A stretch of DNA of 64,000 nt from Acinetobacter baumannii (GCF_016508585.1 NZ_JADVOP010000003.1:92565-156564); one strand, 5' to 3'; positions 37,498-47,259 are shown, numbered from the stretch's first letter. Program-made: numbers and translations. Notes: generated by a model from the letters alone, not told the origin.

Positions 37498-38835
37498 ATG
37501 TGTCCAATTTGTCTTTCGAGCGCTCAATTTATGTCCAACTGGTTTCCCAAATGGCGTCCGTATTCTGGCAGCATTGATGCAAGACCTGTCGGTACCAATG
37601 AGTATTTACCTCCTGCACAAAGCATCGTTTTAGGGATTCAGCATGCTTTTGCAATGTTTGGTGCAACTGTACTTGCACCGTTCTTGATGGGCTTTGACCC
37701 AAACCTTGCTATTTTAATGTCAGGAATCTGTACGATTCTGTTTTTTATCGTGACGGGTGGTCGTGTTCCAAGTTACTTGGGGTCAAGCTTTGCCTTTATT
37801 GGTGTAGTGATCGCGGCAACGGGATATGCTGCTTCAGGCACAGGCACACCCAATGTAAATATTGCCCATGCAGCAGGTGGTATTATGGCGTGCGGGGTGT
37901 TGTATGCAATCTTTGGTTTGATTGTGATGGCAACAGGTACCAAATGGATAGAAAAGCTGATGCCTCCTGTCGTTACAGGTGCTGTGGTCATGATTATCGG
38001 TCTAAACCTTGCGCCCGTTACAGTAAAAGGTGTTGCAGGTAATAACTTTAATATGTGGATGGCATTGGTGACTGTACTTTGTATGGGTTCGATTGCGGTA
38101 TTCACCAAAGGATTGCTGCAACGTTTACTGTTATTGGTGGGTTTATTGTTGGCTTATTTGATCTATTTCATTGTTGCCAATGTGATGGGTAACGGTTCTC
38201 CGATTAATTTTACCCCGATCCAAGAAGCGGCCTGGTTTGGCACACCGACATTCCATTCACCAGTTTTTGATGTCAATGCGATGTTGATCATTGCGCCAAT
38301 CGCATTGATTCTTGTTGCAGAGAACTTAGGTCATATTAAAGCAGTCAGTGCCATGACTGGAGAAAATTTAGATCCACACATTGGTAAAGCGTTTGTTGCT
38401 GATGGTATCGCAACAACGCTTTCAGGTGGTGTTGGTGCTCCTGGTATGACCACATACGGTGAGAATATCGGTGTGATGGCAGTCACCCGTGTTTATTCAA
38501 CGATTATTTTTGTGATTGCGGGTGTCTTTGCCATTTTCTTGGGCTTTTCACCAAAGTTTGGTGCAATTATCCATACTATCCCAACTGCGATTTTAACCGG
38601 TGCTTCGATTGTGGTTTTTGGTTTAATCACCATTGCGGGTGCAAAAATCTGGATTGAAAATAAAGTCGACTTTTCTAAAAATAAAAATCTGATGGTTGCT
38701 GCTGTGACGATTATTTTAGGTACAGGTGACTTTGCCCTTCAATTTGGTGATTTCAATCTGGGTGGTATTGGTACTGCAACGTTTGCGGCACTGATTCTCA
38801 ACTGGTTCTTTAGTTTAAACGATAAATCAGAATAA
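37498..38835 (+). CDS. NCS2 nucleobase permease (uracil/xanthine, UraA/RutG type)
   Basis: The 445-residue transporter has about 14 hydrophobic segments. Family signatures include SIVLGIQHAFAMFGATVLAP near the N-terminus, YLGSSFAFIG, LILVAENLGHIKAVSAMTGE and the substrate-loop VGAPGMTTYGENIGVMAVTR, which fits the uracil branch better than the xanthine branch. A second ATG at 37531 (MSNWFPKWRP) would give 434 residues; neither start has a strong ribosome site. It stands alone between ppc and the VgrG island. The uracil preference is inferred from the Glu/Gly pattern of the UraA family. Confidence 0.92.
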   Translation: MCPICLSSAQFMSNWFPKWRPYSGSIDARPVGTNEYLPPAQSIVLGIQHAFAMFGATVLAPFLMGFDPNLAILMSGICTILFFIVTGGRVPSYLGSSFAFIGVVIAATGYAASGTGTPNVNIAHAAGGIMACGVLYAIFGLIVMATGTKWIEKLMPPVVTGAVVMIIGLNLAPVTVKGVAGNNFNMWMALVTVLCMGSIAVFTKGLLQRLLLLVGLLLAYLIYFIVANVMGNGSPINFTPIQEAAWFGTPTFHSPVFDVNAMLIIAPIALILVAENLGHIKAVSAMTGENLDPHIGKAFVADGIATTLSGGVGAPGMTTYGENIGVMAVTRVYSTIIFVIAGVFAIFLGFSPKFGAIIHTIPTAILTGASIVVFGLITIAGAKIWIENKVDFSKNKNLMVAAVTIILGTGDFALQFGDFNLGGIGTATFAALILNWFFSLNDKSE

Positions 38836-38882
38836 TTCATTGAAGACATTTCGAGGCTGCCTTACAGGTAGCCTCGTTATGT

Positions 38883-39593
38883 TTATAAAATATCAGATAA
38901 TTTAATGTAGCCTTGGATACTTTTAGATTTTCCGTGAAAAATAATATTTAAATAAAATAAATCATTTTTTTTAATTATTTTCACAACATCAACATTATCT
39001 CCTTGTATTAAATAAGCCTTTGTTTTTTTTAGTGACTCATTAAACAGAAAGGCTTTTTGTGAGCTTATTTTTGTATTTTTTATTATTTGGTTTGAATCAT
39101 TTTTTAAAGAATATATCGGTATACTATTCGAATAAAACACACTCAAATTCACACCATTACCTAATGTTTTTATCTCTTCCAATAAATCATATTTTCCATT
39201 TTTCAGAGCATATATTCGTGTATAAGTTATAGCACCAACTTTAAAATTTTCAATAATTTGCTTTTTATTACTATCTACTGTGGGATCATATAATGGGCTT
39301 AAATAAAATTTTTCTGCTTTATTTTTTGATATATCAAATATTTGGTACTTACCACTTGGATTACAATCATCGGTATAATTTACAAATAGATATTTTTTTC
39401 CATCATTTGTTAAATTTTCAATCGAAAATGCATCTTTATCAAAACAAAAGTCATCATCATTAAATAAAAAAATTTTAGAATTTCCATGTTTAAAATAAAT
39501 TTTATGGCTTTCTTTTAACAAGCTATCATTAGCAGAAGAAACTATGGAATAAAATACTAATATTAAAAATAAAAATTTCTTACTTAAACCCAT
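38883..39593 (-). CDS. putative periplasmic immunity protein of the T6SS effector
   Basis: A signal peptide (GLSKKFLFLILVFYSIVSSA) precedes a beta-rich, AT-rich-coded domain (FLFNDDDFCFDKDAFSIENL, YTDDCNPSGKYQIFDIS). A C-terminal SH3-like segment follows (KAYLIQGDNVDVVKI through GYIKLSDIL). The ATG at 39593 overlaps the effector gene end by 14 bp, so the two are translationally coupled. Export to the periplasm fits protection against a peptidoglycan-cutting toxin. No named immunity family is recognised. The role is inference from position, coupling and signal peptide. Confidence 0.7.
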   Translation of the reverse strand: MGLSKKFLFLILVFYSIVSSANDSLLKESHKIYFKHGNSKIFLFNDDDFCFDKDAFSIENLTNDGKKYLFVNYTDDCNPSGKYQIFDISKNKAEKFYLSPLYDPTVDSNKKQIIENFKVGAITYTRIYALKNGKYDLLEEIKTLGNGVNLSVFYSNSIPIYSLKNDSNQIIKNTKISSQKAFLFNESLKKTKAYLIQGDNVDVVKIIKKNDLFYLNIIFHGKSKSIQGYIKLSDIL

Positions 39594-41193
39594 TTCGCTT
39601 CTCAACCTCTCTCAATATTTTTAAAAATAAACTTTTTCTTTCAGCTAAACCATTAATACCACCATTAATTCTTCTGCTTACTTTATCTACAACCCCCAAA
39701 TGATGTGAATCAGTATAGGAGCCATTTAAATCACTATAACCATTACGAACTAAACTATCTGCATTCTTAAACTCATTAAAGGCCCATACTGCACTTTCAA
39801 CAGCGTGAAGAAGATCATTACACAATAGATCTGAATTAGTAACTACATCAAGTCCAGAATAATTTTTGTATTTAATATAAGCACTTTTCCATGTAAGTTG
39901 TATTAGTCCTCGTCCTTTATATTTAGGTCCATCACCAGGTGCAGTATTTCCCTCTGCTATTATTTGCTTACGCCTTCTACATGCGCGACTTTTTGGAACA
40001 TTACATGCAGTTGGTGGAAAATTAGAGATATCATAGTCTTTTCCACTTGCATATTCGATCAATGTATTGAAGTGATCACACTCATGATAGATTTGAGCAA
40101 GAAAATGACAGAGCATTAGTTTTTCAGTCATCTTATACTTTAATAATCCTTTATTCAAAGCAGGTAGAAATTGTTCTGGAGTTGTATTCTGAGTTGGTTT
40201 TCCGTTCATTTCATTGCGCCAAAATAACTTCTTTGTTCCATATACTTCCTTAAAAAAACTTAATGAAATAATTTCCCCAGAAACGCTGTCCTCTATACGT
40301 CTAGTAATATTCGGCTCATTTACTGCTGTTCTTCCATTTAGAACATCTACATTTAATTGTAAATCAATAAACTCTTCTTTTACTCTTCTTACCATGAAGT
40401 CCACTGAATCTAATGGCTTTCCATCTGGTTTGAAAATAGTTAATTTAATTTTTTGACCAACCCAATTACTTAATTTCAATTGTCCATTTTTAACTTTAAG
40501 ATTCTTTTTTTGATTATTATTAAAAATCATTTCAACATCTACATCATTGACTGCGTAATGTTGACCTGATTTATCCAGTATCTTTATTAAAGTCATACCC
40601 TTAAAATTATCATATTGTTCATTTAGTTTAATCAATATTGGCTGTTTTGTTCCATTTCCTGAATTTCCTGAAAATTTGAGTTCAAATTGATCTCTCGAAT
40701 TAAGTGCTAAAACTTCAATATCTCGATTAGAAGATGACAAAACTTCTACTATACCTTGATTATTAGTATATTTATCTGGTGAATTACTTTTTCCTTTCGG
40801 TCTAGACTGAATTGGAAAATTAATCATGACTCGTCCATTGCTGTCCACTACTTTAAATAAGGTGCTCACAATTCCTTTGCTAGGAGAATTATTATTTATA
40901 TTTTTATAATAATCTATTGTCTTCGGTAATTTAACTATAATAGGGTTATCTTCAGAGGAGCCTAATGATGAGTTTATAGTTTTAAAAACTGTATATCCCT
41001 GCTGATTTGGAGGTTTTGCAAGAATTTCTACAGTCCTATTATAAGACGCTTGAAATACAAAAAGCCCGCGACTATTTGTTTTATTTGAATTTTCTTTAGA
41101 TGAACCTGAATATCTAGACTTGACTTCCAAATTTACTACATATCTTCCCGAACTATCAAAAAATTTTGCAGTAATAGTATTAAGTGCTGACAT
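39580..41193 (-). CDS. VgrG-linked T6SS effector with GH19/endolysin-like lytic domain
   Basis: The 537-residue product has no signal peptide. Residues about 1-265 hold three related beta-sandwich-like units; the first two share a TxxxxxDSxGR-type strand and later an EILA/EVLA-P/R-type strand. Residues about 345-537 match the GH19-chitinase/endolysin fold: LAQIYHECDHFNTLIEYASG with the likely catalytic Glu370 and a second Glu at 378, then GNTAPGDGPKYKGRGLIQLT, and a final INGGINGLAERKSLF. It is predicted to cleave peptidoglycan in the target periplasm. It begins 2 bp after vgrG and is followed by the immunity gene. The DNA is clearly more AT-rich than the neighbours. Confidence 0.82.
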   Translation of the reverse strand: MSALNTITAKFFDSSGRYVVNLEVKSRYSGSSKENSNKTNSRGLFVFQASYNRTVEILAKPPNQQGYTVFKTINSSLGSSEDNPIIVKLPKTIDYYKNINNNSPSKGIVSTLFKVVDSNGRVMINFPIQSRPKGKSNSPDKYTNNQGIVEVLSSSNRDIEVLALNSRDQFELKFSGNSGNGTKQPILIKLNEQYDNFKGMTLIKILDKSGQHYAVNDVDVEMIFNNNQKKNLKVKNGQLKLSNWVGQKIKLTIFKPDGKPLDSVDFMVRRVKEEFIDLQLNVDVLNGRTAVNEPNITRRIEDSVSGEIISLSFFKEVYGTKKLFWRNEMNGKPTQNTTPEQFLPALNKGLLKYKMTEKLMLCHFLAQIYHECDHFNTLIEYASGKDYDISNFPPTACNVPKSRACRRRKQIIAEGNTAPGDGPKYKGRGLIQLTWKSAYIKYKNYSGLDVVTNSDLLCNDLLHAVESAVWAFNEFKNADSLVRNGYSDLNGSYTDSHHLGVVDKVSRRINGGINGLAERKSLFLKILREVEKRNGFK

Positions 41194-41195
41194 TA

Positions 41196-44087
41196 TTAGA
41201 AATCCTCTTCCGTATAAACATCATCATTAGATTCAGATAAAGCTTCAACTAATAGTTCATCTATATTTTCACCATCAAGACGTTTCTGTTCCAAAGAAAC
41301 ATAAGAAGAATCAAAGCCTAATGCAACAAACTCTGACTCTTTACATGTATAAAAACGTAAAGAACTAATATTTTTTTTATCATCTAACTTATCTGTTTTA
41401 GATTTTATTAGTCTATTATTATTTTGGTCTAAAACAAAAATTTCCTTTTCATTACCTAGATCATCCTTCCAACTATAGTCAATTTTATTGCTATATGATG
41501 TTTCGAGCATAGGTAAACTCACTTTAGTCGTAGGTACATGTACTCCGTCTTCAAACTTCTGCTGTCCCGATTTAACTTCAAACAAACCTGGTGTCTTTAC
41601 AAACACCCCTTTACCACTAATCTCAAGCATAGAAGTATCAGATATCAAAACTATTTTCTTGTTAGCAATAATCTCAATACGATCTTCAGTTGAAATGATT
41701 TGAATGCCCTTACGGGCAATCAAATCAGCACCATCACCCTGCGCTTGAATTTCTACTTTTCCTTTTCCTGCATAAAGCCTTGCACCTTCCTGTGCGGCAA
41801 ACAGGCTGATTTTAGAATTGGCATGCCCTACCAAGGATTTTTGCGTACTCAAATTGATGCTATCACCTGCACTATGACTGATTTGCTTGTCCGCAGAAAG
41901 ATGAATGTCTTCATTGCTCGATAATCCAATTGAGTTCGGTGAGGCTAAAACCATCAAGGCTTGCTTAAATGCATCGGCTTGATCTTTGGATTCATCAGAC
42001 TGTTCTTTTTCCAAATCTGAAATAAATGACTTCAAATAATCTAGATTTTCCAAAGGATCCGTCTGTTGATGCTTCGCAACTTCACTTAAGGCTTTGGCAT
42101 TGTTCAGGCTACTTTCTAGTTGACTTTTGGCTTCTGTCGCATCGAGCTGATTGCCAGATGCGCCATCTTGTGCATGGGTGCTCAGCAGTAAGCCTTGCCC
42201 TGCGCGTACAGCACCCCATTGATCCGTTCTCAGCTCAAAGCCTTCTCCTCGCCCGTCACTGCTCTCGGTTTCTTTGGGATGACTGAGGCTGCCGAGATTG
42301 AGCTGACTTGCGCCATGACTGCTGTGCAACTGGCTGCTGATCTGGTTGGTGGTATCGTCAAAACGTAGTTGGTTGTAGCCACTGCCTTTGTACTCTCGAC
42401 TTTTAATCCCAGACAACTTTTTGGTATCGGGCAACTTGCCTTTATCATCAAACTTGGTCGGATGGCGCTGTCCTTCATGAATACGTCCCATCACAAACGG
42501 TCTATCAATATCTCCACCGAAGAAGTCAATCGCGACCAACTCTCCAACCCTCGGTAGGAATCTTGCCCCATAACCATCACCTGCCCATGGGGTCAGCACA
42601 TCCACCCACGCCGAGTCGGTATCATTGTTATTCGAGCCTGCCCCACCATCATGTTGATGATCTTCGGTGCGGGTAAATAAAAAATTTACCTTAACCATTC
42701 CCATTTGATTGACATAGATTTCCTCCTCACTCGGTCCAACCACTCTGGCACGTTGCGGTATTGCAATAGGTCTGTGCTTGAGTGGATCATATTCTGGGAC
42801 AATCGCGATATGTCGTCGTTGTAGCACCAATTGATTGGCTTGGCGTTCGTCACTGTTATTTGTTGTAAAGTTGGCTGATTGCCAATGACTTTGATTGAGT
42901 AAGGTTTCAACCTGATTATTCAGGTCTTTGGGCAAATTATTCTGATTATAAAAGTGCTTGGATATAATCAAGAATTGCTGATCAGCACGATCTTTTTGAC
43001 TCAATCGAGGATTTTCATTCAGCTCAAACCAGTAGCCTACATGTGCATCTCGTACTGTGGATACAGCAGTAAACTGTTTCGCTTGTGAGTCATAGTAGTT
43101 GCTCAAGTTTTGATTAAATCGTTCAACCTGACTGTTGCCCGATGGGGTTGCACCATCCTCACCATTGAGGTCTGCGACCCATGCAGGGCTAAAATGCCAG
43201 ACTTGCTCTAAACCTAGACTGGCATTGTCATAGTGGTCACTGTGTTTGTGTTTGCTTAAGACATTGCCTGCGCCTTCTTCGATATCCAATATGTCTGCTT
43301 GCCAACGGTGGACATGTACTGAGGTCGGTTGGAGTGAACGTTGCCCTGTAAAACTGATCATCGAATCGCTTTTTTCAACTGCGCTACTTCGATGGAAGCG
43401 GATGTTTCTGCGTTCAAGGGCGGTGTATTGGCTATTGTCATCAATTAAACGTAGTTTTTGGGCTTGGATTTGTTCCGTTGTACTCGACACTTTAAGTTGT
43501 GCTTCATCAAGCAAATAACTTATATTTTCGCTTTTCATCAAACGAATCAAAAAGTTAAAGTCACTTTCAGATGCCTGCATAATGAATGGTCTGACATCAT
43601 AGTCTTTGGTTAAACCACTCATGTCCAAAGTCAGGCTAGCAGCAAACAAAGGGCTGCGTTGCACCCATTCCTGAAATACGGTTTGAATTACATCAACTGC
43701 CGACTTCGACATAAACACTCTGGAATTTCTACGCTGTTTCCATAGTGCAGTAGGATCTTGAACCGTGAGGCGATAAACTGTGAGAGCACCATCAGAGGCG
43801 CCTACCTCAGCTTTGGTGACAATGCCTGAAATTCGATTGAGTTCAGACCGATCATTGACAATATCAACGGCTACACGACATCCAATAAAGTTTTTCAGCT
43901 CTATATTATCTCTAGTAGACAAACAGATCAGTTGTAAATCAACGCCCTCATTGATGGCATGCGTACCATCAACACGCTGAAGAAAGACTTGATGATTGAG
44001 CGAGCTATTATTGAACTGAATATGTATCGCACGTTTTTGAGCAGTTAACCCCAATTTGTCTAAAGCAAAGTAAATATTATTCAACAT
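41196..44087 (-). CDS. vgrG: type VI secretion spike protein VgrG
   Basis: The 963-residue VgrG has a gp27-like hub (early IHIQFNNSSLNHQVFLQRVD, IMQASESDFNFLIRLMKSEN), the gp5-like OB region with WVDVLTPWAGDGYGARFLPR and VGELVAIDFFGGDIDRPFVM, and a DUF2345 beta-helix needle (LYAGKGKVEIQAQGDGADLI). A unique C-terminal tail of about 90 residues follows. It punctures target cells and carries effectors. The hub and needle use ordinary codons, whereas the tail becomes AT-rich like the effector gene, suggesting the tail travels with the cargo. No tssA-M genes are in the window, so this is an orphan vgrG locus. Confidence 0.96.
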   Translation of the reverse strand: MLNNIYFALDKLGLTAQKRAIHIQFNNSSLNHQVFLQRVDGTHAINEGVDLQLICLSTRDNIELKNFIGCRVAVDIVNDRSELNRISGIVTKAEVGASDGALTVYRLTVQDPTALWKQRRNSRVFMSKSAVDVIQTVFQEWVQRSPLFAASLTLDMSGLTKDYDVRPFIMQASESDFNFLIRLMKSENISYLLDEAQLKVSSTTEQIQAQKLRLIDDNSQYTALERRNIRFHRSSAVEKSDSMISFTGQRSLQPTSVHVHRWQADILDIEEGAGNVLSKHKHSDHYDNASLGLEQVWHFSPAWVADLNGEDGATPSGNSQVERFNQNLSNYYDSQAKQFTAVSTVRDAHVGYWFELNENPRLSQKDRADQQFLIISKHFYNQNNLPKDLNNQVETLLNQSHWQSANFTTNNSDERQANQLVLQRRHIAIVPEYDPLKHRPIAIPQRARVVGPSEEEIYVNQMGMVKVNFLFTRTEDHQHDGGAGSNNNDTDSAWVDVLTPWAGDGYGARFLPRVGELVAIDFFGGDIDRPFVMGRIHEGQRHPTKFDDKGKLPDTKKLSGIKSREYKGSGYNQLRFDDTTNQISSQLHSSHGASQLNLGSLSHPKETESSDGRGEGFELRTDQWGAVRAGQGLLLSTHAQDGASGNQLDATEAKSQLESSLNNAKALSEVAKHQQTDPLENLDYLKSFISDLEKEQSDESKDQADAFKQALMVLASPNSIGLSSNEDIHLSADKQISHSAGDSINLSTQKSLVGHANSKISLFAAQEGARLYAGKGKVEIQAQGDGADLIARKGIQIISTEDRIEIIANKKIVLISDTSMLEISGKGVFVKTPGLFEVKSGQQKFEDGVHVPTTKVSLPMLETSYSNKIDYSWKDDLGNEKEIFVLDQNNNRLIKSKTDKLDDKKNISSLRFYTCKESEFVALGFDSSYVSLEQKRLDGENIDELLVEALSESNDDVYTEEDF

Positions 44088-44356
44088 GGTTTTTACTGTT
44101 TATTAAAAATTATAAATTGTGATTTACCCTACAAAAAAATCCTTATTTTGTCTACCTTAGAGGACTTTTCATGTGATCATCATACATGATTTTGAGACAA
44201 CATATTAGAAAAATTTAACAGTTATAAAATATTCAACGATACTGTCTAGGATCAAAGTCTAGGTTATCACCAAAAGGAATTCTAATCCGACAAAAACTAA
44301 ACAATCGCTATTTTTTATTGACATTATTCTGCTGTCGATTTCTTTCTAATATTATT

Positions 44357-45108
44357 TTAATTTGAGCACGAGCATGCTAAATTTGCTTCTCTGTTTGATC
44401 TAAGTTTTTTTGCAATTTGCTTAACCCTAATATCCGTTCTTAATATTTGCTCTTGATTGTCAATTAACCATTTCCGACGTTACTCGACTCTTTTTTGTAC
44501 ACGATCTGCCAACATAGGCAATTGAAATTCTTTACATACTCTCGTTTAAACTTTCCGTGCTTGAGCACCCGAAACACCAAAAGTTTGGCTGATTTGCTTC
44601 AAAGTCATATCAACTATTGCTTGCTTATTTTGTTGATACCATTGTTCATTTTTAATTTCTTGCTGGGTTGTACGAAGAGGTTTCGATCTAACCGCTCCAG
44701 CATACTTGAGCAAATAACTAGTATAAATGCGTACTTGTTTTATGGTCAGTCCATATTTTCATTTAAGCCCTGATAACTGTCATTGAGTATTTCAGTTTGA
44801 TGCGCTTTAATCCAAGTATGGTCTAGTTGAGAGATCTTTTTTTGAATATCTAATTCGCGACGAAAGCAAACAGTTTTAGGAATTGATATTCCAAGTTGTT
44901 CTGCTGAGTAATATAGGCTATTTTGTCTTAGAAACTCAGCTAACTCAGCGCTAAGAATAACAGCGAAATTTTCTGTTCTGTATGAAGGTTTACATTTCCT
45001 TTAAACCATAACACCAACAGAAGTTTACGATTCTTCATAAACATCCCAGTCTTCACCTTGCCAATCCTTGATTGTCTTTATTGGATAATATTTGTATCTT
45101 TTAGCCAT
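44357..45108 (-). pseudogene. decayed gene for a protein with about four HTH-like repeats
   Basis: Reading from the ATG at 45108 gives MAKRYKYYPIKTIKDWQGED, then TAA stops at 45025-45027 and 45001-45003. The frame continues through AELAEFLRQNSLYYSAEQLG, shifts frame near 44765, runs through EQWYQQNKQAIVDMTLKQIS and QTFGVSGAQARKV, meets TAA at 44546-44548 and 44480-44482, and ends at 44357. Four repeats of about 37-70 residues share the pattern W-x(2)-[NHQ]-x(3)-I[LV]-x(6)-[IL]-x(3)-[YF]G[LV][TS]-x(2)-[QV], which resembles helix-turn-helix units. I do not recognise the family. At least five lesions show it is dead. It lies just upstream of vgrG. Confidence 0.6.
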
Positions 45109-45242
45109 AACCATTAACATTTTTGTATTCATCAACAATTCTTTTTATCAAACCCACCTTAACTTTTAAAGATTTTTGTTAATTTTTTCTTACCAATTCA
45201 AAACTATATTTGGGGTAGATCTGGAAGACTGCTTTTTTATTT

Positions 45243-45956
45243 CTATTTTAAATGACGACAGATCCACACATAGATTTCTTGCACTTGCTTCAAAGATACA
45301 CGACTGAGTACTTCAGGATTTTCCAGTTCTTTGAGCAGATATTGAAACATTGGCTTTTGTTCAGGATATTTCTGTATCGCTTGCAGTACAGTACTTTCTA
45401 AATTTACAGGCCATTGTTCGATCTCAAGCCATGTCAGTGGCAACAAGCGAATGACTCTTTTCAGTAAAGATTTTTTTAAATTAAGCCGGTCTTGCAGGGA
45501 TTGATCTTGTCTCTCAAGTACCCTGAAATAACCTGGTATATCTTCATCATATCCTCGATTGATTTCCCGAATCACATTTCGATCAATTTGAATATCTTCA
45601 AAATGTCCAGATAAATCTTCGCCATAAAGAGGATGGCAGAAGATTTTAATCCATGCTCCCCAGCTTTTCTTATTTGCCTCATCCAACACTTCTTGTAATA
45701 CGCCCATATCAACATCGACTTTAGAAAACATGTTGGTCAACGCCATAATATCTGATTTAATCTGTGAAATTTTCCGCTCTACCTCATGGACGGGCTGAAC
45801 AAAGACCACACATAAATCAAGATCAGACTGCCCGACAACAGCTGTTCCCTTTGCCACACTTCCATAGACATATACACTATGTAGTTCAGTCGGAAATTGG
45901 GTGCAAAAAGCATTAATCACTTGCACGAGTACAGGTTCAAATTCAGATTGAATCAT
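45243..45956 (-). CDS. nucleotidyltransferase-domain protein
   Basis: The Pol-beta-type nucleotidyltransferase motif VYVYGSVAKGTAVVGQSDLD gives the GS loop (about residues 32-33) and the metal-binding SDLDL aspartates (44-48). Another acidic segment (KVDVDMGVL) supplies the third carboxylate. The C-terminal half is helical (DRLNLKKSLLKRVIRLLPLT). It is similar in plan to aminoglycoside or AMP-transferring enzymes and to MNT-type antitoxins, but it has no HEPN partner next to it. The substrate is unknown. The ATG at 45956 is preferred over a TTG four codons upstream. It follows the TDT gene on the same strand with about 170 bp between. Confidence 0.8.
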   Translation of the reverse strand: MIQSEFEPVLVQVINAFCTQFPTELHSVYVYGSVAKGTAVVGQSDLDLCVVFVQPVHEVERKISQIKSDIMALTNMFSKVDVDMGVLQEVLDEANKKSWGAWIKIFCHPLYGEDLSGHFEDIQIDRNVIREINRGYDEDIPGYFRVLERQDQSLQDRLNLKKSLLKRVIRLLPLTWLEIEQWPVNLESTVLQAIQKYPEQKPMFQYLLKELENPEVLSRVSLKQVQEIYVWICRHLK

Positions 45957-46122
45957 GATGGGCGTCAATATCGCTGTGTCGATGAATAGAAAAACATACG
46001 ATATGATTTATATCAAATCGTTCTCCATTAAACAGCCGCACAGTTTTTTATATCCTGTACGGCTTGATTGTGTTAGCTAAAATCCAATTTCTTTGTCTAA
46101 TGCCTATATCAGCTTTTCATTT

Positions 46123-47259
46123 TTAAGTTTGTTCTCGCTCCAACCATGCTTTTAAACAAGGTGAAAAAAACAAATTGCCTTGATAAATACCTTGCAAAGT
46201 TTTGATCATGACCATTACCCAGAGCATCATGAGAATAGCTGCGAATGCTAGACCTGTATCGACAATAAAATGCACCTGTAACTGATGTCCCAGATTCAAT
46301 ATCGCTAAAATAAAGACACCCAATGGAAAGGTTAATCCCCACCAACCTAAGTTGAAAGGCAATTCAGTCGCAGCATGTTTCAATGTGGTTAAAACAGCAA
46401 TTGCAAACCACCACACACCAAAACCCAGTAAAATGAAACTTGCCACGATACCTGTATTTTGAAAAAACACACCGAGGCTTTCAAAGTCAATCAAAGTCAA
46501 AACTTGAGGCGCTTGAGCACCTAAAACCAAGAGTGCCAATGCACCAGTACCGATGGGTCCCAAAGCCAACCAACCTGTGATCGCCAACTCTTTGCTGGGT
46601 AATTGATGTAATGCCAGACGCAACATCAAAATCGTCAGGATTCCAAACGCTGGCAATACAGACATGCCCCACAGCATATAGCTGGCGAATAAAATACCGA
46701 CTGCATGTTGACTCGCCTCCATATGCGCTAAAAGCAAACCGCCTGAGGTTGCTGCAACTTCACAGGCGACAATCGGCAGTAACCACATTGCAGTCATTGT
46801 ATGCAATTGATGATCTTGTTTATGGAACATACAGAATGGCACAAAAATACCAATCCCTACCGCCAAAACGACGTCAATAAACCACAGCAATTGCGCGATT
46901 TGGATGGCAACATCACCATATAAAACAATGCCATATTTTAAAAAGCCATTTAAAATCGTTGCCAAAGCCATTGGAATTGCGCCTAAAAAAAGCGCCATTG
47001 CAGGATGGGAAAAGATCTGCTTCGCTTCTTGAGGATAAATCAGCCAGCGTAGAACATATAAAGTCATAAATGTGATAAACAGCAGCATATTAAACTGCCA
47101 CAACAAACTTGCCATTTGCCACAAAAAGCCTTGAGCAAATGGAAATTCTGGTAAAATCAGGGCCACCACTCCTGTCCCCATGGTCATGGTGAACCAATTT
47201 GGCGTAAACTGTCGGATCACATCACGTGTTTGTTCGAGTTGGTAAAATGGCTTTTTCAT
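46123..47259 (-). CDS. TDT-family (TehA/SLAC1/Ssu1-like) transporter
   Basis: The 378-residue membrane protein has about ten helices. The start reads FTPNWFTMTMGTGVVALILP, the conserved helix-1 pattern of the tellurite-resistance/dicarboxylate transporter family. A central MWLLPIVACEVAATSGGLL and a late WWGLTFPLGVFILAILNLG are also family signatures. Homologues export sulfite (Ssu1) or malate, or act as anion channels (TehA, SLAC1). The sequence does not decide the ligand. It is divergent from ribF by about 200 bp and stands alone. Confidence 0.9.
   Translation of the reverse strand: MKKPFYQLEQTRDVIRQFTPNWFTMTMGTGVVALILPEFPFAQGFLWQMASLLWQFNMLLFITFMTLYVLRWLIYPQEAKQIFSHPAMALFLGAIPMALATILNGFLKYGIVLYGDVAIQIAQLLWFIDVVLAVGIGIFVPFCMFHKQDHQLHTMTAMWLLPIVACEVAATSGGLLLAHMEASQHAVGILFASYMLWGMSVLPAFGILTILMLRLALHQLPSKELAITGWLALGPIGTGALALLVLGAQAPQVLTLIDFESLGVFFQNTGIVASFILLGFGVWWFAIAVLTTLKHAATELPFNLGWWGLTFPLGVFILAILNLGHQLQVHFIVDTGLAFAAILMMLWVMVMIKTLQGIYQGNLFFSPCLKAWLEREQT

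Noticed and set aside
44495..44773. Plus-strand open frame of 92 residues
   Set aside because: The opposite strand carries the decayed HTH-repeat gene, which explains the open frame.
45243..45956. Toxin-antitoxin (MNT/HEPN) reading of the nucleotidyltransferase
   Set aside because: No HEPN-domain gene lies on either side, and the protein is longer than MNT antitoxins.
46030..46062. Imperfect hairpin downstream of the TDT transporter gene
   Set aside because: The arms mismatch and no T tract follows on the minus strand, so it is too weak to call a terminator.
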